In this document: in pieces, positions 8,238-11,704 of the stretch
How positions within the stretch are numbered: position 1 is the stretch's first letter
Layout of the letters: the number at the start of each line of letters is the position of its first letter
NCBI RefSeq assembly: GCF_032854445.1
Contig: NW_027018121.1
Location: 64,001-75,704, forward strand
Source: Liolophura sinensis
Taxonomy: Eukaryota > Mollusca > Polyplacophora > Chitonida > Chitonidae
Direction of reading: 5' to 3'
Length of the DNA: 11,704 nucleotides
Made by a program: the position numbers and the translations under genes
The notes under the pieces: generated by a model
Seen by the model: the letters and a program-made list of their open reading frames with translations, nothing else
The model's database searches: none
What the model was told of the DNA's origin: nothing

Positions 8238-8785
8238 GCAAAAGTGGAAAAACTGTTCAGTGCTGCTGGTAAGAGGCTAATCCGACGTATTTTGTGACGA
8301 CAAATCGAATGGTGCAAACTGCGTTTGCTCTCCGACCAATACTTTTGGCTGTAGTGACAATTGAATGATCATTTATGTCATAATCACGTGCCCAGCAACG
8401 GCTCTTACTCCATGGAAACCAGGGAAATTTGCAATTTTTCAACAGCTGCCGATGCCTGGCTCAATTCCGCATCTTTTGGCACCTTGTTCATGTGGGTCTG
8501 TGGTCAGTTGTACTTTTTACAGCAGACTGTATCAAGTACCTTGTGGTTTTCACGTACAAATGGTGTGGTTTTTCTACACGTAGATAAAGACATGAGATTG
8601 TCTTGCACTTAGAAGTAAGGCAATTGCTGGGTGAGTTAAATGGGCTTAGCCCAAAGATTTCAGGTCTTCTGGGCTACCGAAGGGCACATAACTTATAGTC
8701 AAAAGTTGAATATAGTAATGACCAGTCGCGATTGTACAGAGTGCAGTGTAGCCGATTTCAATTAACAAAAAGACCAGGCAAAAAT
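8238..8785 (+). repeat. Satellite monomer M16
   Basis: 548 bp. Partner of M6, sharing AACTGCG, CTTGTTCATG, TTGTGGTTTTC and AGTGCAG. Three single-base indels set it apart: a lost C in CTGTTCAGTG (about 8255), an added T in GCGTTTGC (about 8324), and a lost T in GACATGAG (about 8588-8595). The last one ends the open frame early. Confidence 0.95.
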
Positions 8786-9335
8786 GCAAAAGTGGAAAAA
8801 CTGTTCCAGTGCTGCTGGTAAGAGGCTAATCCGACGTATTTTGTGACGAGAAATCGAATGGTGCAAACCGCGTTGCTCTCCGACCAATACTTTTGGCTGT
8901 AGCGACAATTGAATGATCATTTAAGTCGTAATCACGTGCGTAGCAACGGGTCTTACTCCATGGAAACCAGGGAAATTTGCAATTTTTCAACAGCTGCCGA
9001 TGCCTGGCTCAATTCCGCATCTTTTGGCACCTTACTGAAGTGGGTTAGTGTTCAGTTGTACTATTTAAAGCAGACTGTATCAAGTACCTTGTGTTTTTTC
9101 ACGTACAAATGGTGTGGTTTTTCTACACGTAGATAAAGACATTGAGATTGTCTTGCACTTAGAAGTAAGGCAATTGCTGGGTGAGTTAAATGGGCTTAGC
9201 CCAAAGATTTCAGGTCTTCTGGGCTACCGAAGGGCACATAACTTATAGTCAAAAGTTGAATATAGTAATGACCAGTCGCGATTGTACAGAGTACAGTGTA
9301 GCCGATTTCAATTAACAAAAAGACCAGGCAAAAAT
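8786..9335 (+). repeat. Satellite monomer M17
   Basis: 550 bp. Partner of M7, sharing TTTAAGTCGTAATC and CTATTTAAAGCAG (9061-9073). It differs by GAGAAAT for GACAAAT near 8848 and by an added T in the T-run of GTGTTTTTTCAC (about 9091-9102), which shifts the open frame. Confidence 0.95.
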
Positions 9336-9881
9336 GCAAAAGTGGAAAAACTGTTCCAGTGCTACTAGTAAGAGCCTAATCCGACGTATTTTGTGACGAG
9401 AAATCGAATGGTGCAATCCGCGTTGCTGTCCGACCAATACTTTTGGCTGTAGCGACAATTGAATGATCATTTATGTCATAATCATGTGCGTAGCAACGGG
9501 TCTTACTCCATGGAAACCAGGGAAATTTGCAATTTTTCAACAGCTGCGATGCCTGTCTCAATTCCGCATCTTTGCACCTTACTGAAGTGGGTTAGTGTTC
9601 AGTTGTACTTTTACAGCAGACTGTATCAAGTACCTTGTGTTTTTCACGTACGAATGGTGTGGTTTTTCTACACGTAGATAAAAGACATTGAGATTGTCTT
9701 GCACTTAGAAGTAAGGCAATTGCTGGGTGAGTTAAATGGGCTTAGCCCAAAGATTTCAGGTCTTCTGGGCTACCGAAGGGCACATAACTTATAGTCAAAA
9801 GTTGAATATAGTAATGACCAGTCGCGATTGTACAGAGTACAGTGTAGCCGATTTCAATTAACAAAAAGACCAGGCAAAAAT
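9336..9881 (+). repeat. Satellite monomer M18
   Basis: 546 bp, the shortest full unit. Partner of M8, sharing GCTGTCCG, AATCATGTGCG, CCTGTCTC and CGTACGAATGG. It carries five single-base changes in length: a lost C in CAGCTGCGATG, a lost T and G in ATCTTTGCACC, a lost T in GTACTTTTACAG, and an added A in GATAAAAGAC, all between about 9541 and 9686. Confidence 0.95.
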
Positions 9882-10428
9882 GCAAAAGTGGAAAAACTGT
9901 TCCAGTGCTACTAGTAAGAGCCTAATCCGACGTATTTTGTGACGAGAAATCGAATGGTGCAATCCGCGTTGCTCTCCGACCAATACTTTTGGCTGTAGCG
10001 ACAATTGAATGATCATTTATGTCATAATCACGTACGTAGCAACGTCTCTTACTCCATGGAAACCAGGGAAATTTGCAATTTTTCAACAGCTGCCGATGCC
10101 TGGCTCAATTCCGCATCTTTTGGCACCTTACTGAAGTGGGTTAGTGTTCAGTTGTACTTTTTACAGCAGACTGTATCAAGTACCTTGTGTTTTTCACGTA
10201 CAAATGGTGTGGTTTTTCTACACGTAGATAAAGACATTGAATTGTCTTGCACTTAGAAGTAAGGCAATTGCTGGGTGAGTTAAATGGGCTTAGCCCAAAG
10301 ATTTGACGTCTTCTGGGCTACCGAAGGGCACATAACTTATAGTCAAAAGTTGAATATAGTAATGACCAGTCGCGATTGTACAGAGTACAGTGTAGCCGAT
10401 TTCAATAACAAAAAGACCAGGCAAAAAT
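9882..10428 (+). repeat. Satellite monomer M19
   Basis: 547 bp. Partner of M9, sharing CGTACGTAGCAACGTCTC (10031-10048) and GATTTGACG. Two bases are missing: a G in CATTGAATTGTC (about 10235-10246) and a T in TTTCAATAACA (about 10401-10411). Confidence 0.95.
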
Positions 10429-10975
10429 GCAAAAGTGGAAAAACTTTTCCAGTGCTGCTGGTAAGAGGCTAATCCGACGTATTTTGTGACGACAAATCGA
10501 ATGGTGCAAACCGCGTTGCTCTCCGACCAATACTTTTGCCTGTAGTGACAATTGAATGATCATTATGTCATAATCACGTGCCCAGCAACGGGTCTTACTC
10601 CATGGAAACCAGGGATATTTGCAATTTTTCAACAGCTGCCGATGCCTGGCTCAATTCCGCATCTTTTGGCACCTTATTCATGTGGGTCTGTGGTCAGTTG
10701 TACTTTTTACAGCAGACTGTATCAAGTACCTTGTGTTTTTCACGTACAAATGGTGTGGTTTTTCTACACGTAGATAAAGACATTGAGATTGTCTTGCACT
10801 TAGAAGTAAGGCAATTGCTGGGTGAGTTAAATGGGCTTAGCCCAAAGATTTCAGGTCTTCTGGGCTACGAAGGGCACATAACTTATAGTCAAAAGTTGAA
10901 TATAGTAATGACCAGTCGCGATTGTACAGAGTACAGTGTAGCCGATTTCAATTAACAAAAAGACCAGGCAAAAAT
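10429..10975 (+). repeat. Satellite monomer M20
   Basis: 547 bp. Partner of M10, sharing AACTTTTCC and CAACGGG. Two bases are missing: a T in ATGATCATTATGTC (about 10557-10570), which trims the common palindrome flank, and a C in GGGCTACGAAGG (about 10862-10873). Confidence 0.95.
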
Positions 10976-11522
10976 GCAAAAGTGGACAAACTGTTCCAGT
11001 GCTGCTGGTAAGAGGCTAATCCGACGTATTTTGTGACGAGAATCGAATGGTGCAAACCGCGTTGCTCTCCGACCAATACTTTTGGCTGTAGCGACAGATC
11101 AATGATCATTGATGTCATAATCACGTGCCCAGCAACGGCTCTACTCCATGGAAACCAGGGATATTTCCAATTTTTTTACAGCTGCCGATGCCTGGCCCAA
11201 TTCCACATCTTTTGGCACCTTATAAATGTGGGTCAGTGTTTAGTTGTACTTTTCACAGCAGACTGTATCAAGTACCTTGTGTTTTTCACGTACAAATGGT
11301 GTGGTTTTTCTACACGTAGATAAAGACATTGAGATTGTCTTGGAATTAGAAGTAAGACAATTGCTGGGTGAGTTAAATGGGCTTGGCCCAAAGATTTCAG
11401 GTCTTCTGGGCTACCGAAGGGCACATAACTTATAGTCAAAAGTTGAATATAGTAATGACCAGTCGCGATTGTACAGAGTACAGTGTAGCCGATTTCAATT
11501 AACAAAAAGACCAGGCAAAAAT
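10976..11522 (+). repeat. Satellite monomer M21 (palindrome subtype)
   Basis: 547 bp. Partner of M11 in all its diagnostic blocks, including the palindrome (11098-11113), TATAAA (11221-11226), TTGGAATTAG and GGGCTTGGCCC. It lacks an A in GACGAGAATCG (about 11035-11045) and a T in GGCTCTACTCC (about 11137-11147), and reads CAATTTTTTTACAG where M11 reads CAATTTTTTAACAG. Confidence 0.95.
11098..11113. repeat. 16-bp perfect palindrome in M21
   Basis: Same extended palindrome as in M11; it is intact despite two nearby single-base deletions in this unit. Confidence 0.9.
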
Positions 11523-11704
11523 GCAAAAGTGGAAAAACTGTTCCAGTGCTACTAGTAAGAGCCTAATCCGACGTATTTTGTGACGACGAGAAATCGAATG
11601 GTTCAATCCGCGTTGCTCTCCGACCAATACTTTTGGCTGTAGCGACAATTGAATGATCATTTATGTCAAAATCACGTGCGTAGCAACGGCTCTTACTCCA
11701 TGGA
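11523..11704 (+). repeat. Satellite monomer M22, partial
   Basis: The first 182 bp of a unit cut by the window edge at the CCATGG site. CTACTAG, GAGAAAT, CAATCCG and GCGTAGC place it with M1, M8 and M9 rather than with M12, so it breaks the ten-monomer register. It has a private 3-bp insertion giving TGACGACGAG (11581-11590), GGTTCAATCC, GTCAAAATCACG, and CAACGGC after GCGTAGC, a combination seen in no other unit. Confidence 0.93.

Larger units (their letters stand above)
7242..11522 (+). repeat. Higher-order repeat, copy B (M14 to M21)
   Basis: This is the counterpart of 1751-6043. By eye, full monomers M15-M21 differ from M5-M11 by about 16 single-base indels and only about three candidate substitutions: GCCTG/GGCTG in M5/M15, GACAAAT/GAGAAAT in M7/M17, and a T-run/A change in M11/M21. 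The match stops at the start of M22, which has CTGTTCC and CTACTAG where the equivalent M12 has CTTTTCC and CTGCTGG. The excess of indels over substitutions suggests poorly corrected sequence rather than an old duplication. Confidence 0.9.
1..11704 (+). repeat. Tandem satellite DNA array, 549-bp monomer, 22 units
   Basis: The mark GCAAAAGTGG (or a one-base variant) recurs at 1, 552, 1102, 1651, 2201, 2750, 3299, 3848, 4397, 4946, 5495, 6044, 6593, 7142, 7690, 8238, 8786, 9336, 9882, 10429, 10976 and 11523, with no other sequence between units and no inverted unit. Both edges are inside the array. The composition is moderately AT-rich. I saw no shorter period within the unit; 549 equals 3 x 183, close to three nucleosome repeats, but the three thirds do not look alike. 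Every unit has one NcoI site (CCATGG), one BclI core (TGATCA) and an MfeI site (CAATTG) in the middle of its 3' half, unless hit by a local error. No satellite family is recognised. Eukaryotic origin is inferred from the array type, not from any gene. Confidence 0.97.

Noticed and set aside
1-11704. Self-cleaving hammerhead ribozyme in the satellite unit
   Set aside because: I found no CTGATGA core with a matching GAAA segment on either strand.
1-11704. CENP-B box, telomere-type repeats, spliced-leader or 5S/snRNA gene repeats as an identity for the array
   Set aside because: None of the characteristic motifs I know for these appears in the unit; a centromeric role cannot be read from the sequence alone.
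1-11704. CRISPR array or transposon-derived repeat
   Set aside because: The repeats are contiguous 549-bp units with no unique spacers, no terminal inverted repeats, no target-site duplications and no transposase or reverse-transcriptase coding sequence.

Overview
The whole window is one uninterrupted tandem satellite array. I see no supportable gene, RNA gene, transposon, CRISPR array or unique sequence. It holds 21 complete monomers and a 182-bp partial one (M1-M22), all head-to-tail in the same orientation, with a canonical unit of 549 bp. Unit lengths measured from the recurring GCAAAAGTGG phase mark are: M1 551, M2 550, M3 549, M4 550, M5-M13 all exactly 549, M14-M16 548, M17 550, M18 546, M19-M21 547. 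Both window edges fall inside the array, so its full extent is unknown. A long, homogeneous, non-coding array with such a unit suggests eukaryotic heterochromatin (pericentromeric, subtelomeric or similar). I cannot name the species or match the monomer to a satellite I know.

The monomers are not interchangeable. Most variation lies in the first 300 bp or so, where a few variant blocks recombine: CTACTAG or CTGCTGG near unit position 27, GCGTAGC or GCCCAGC near 152, and three versions of a block near 245-270 (ACTGAAG, ATTCATG, ATAAATG). The last ~120 bp of the unit is nearly invariant. M11, M13 and M21 form a distinct subtype with a 16-bp perfect palindrome and a TATAAA motif.

There is a higher order. 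M5-M11 reappear in the same order, with the same private variants, as M15-M21, and the match extends back into M4/M14. The offset is ten monomers, about 5.49 kb. Inside this, M10-M11 are also duplicated as M12-M13. The pattern ends at M22, which does not match M12, so only about 1.8 copies of the ten-monomer repeat are visible.

The main oddity is the error profile. The central block (about 2201-7680) has no indels relative to the 549-bp unit, whereas 7680-11704 carries 17 single-base indels plus one 3-bp insertion, and the first 2.2 kb carries about six. Paired monomers in the two higher-order copies differ mostly by these indels and hardly by substitutions. I read this as uncorrected long-read error or an assembly problem rather than biology, so the second copy should not be used for fine-scale divergence.

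Short open frames recur once per monomer (the longest common one is 112 codons). They behave like by-products of the repeat and I do not annotate them as genes.
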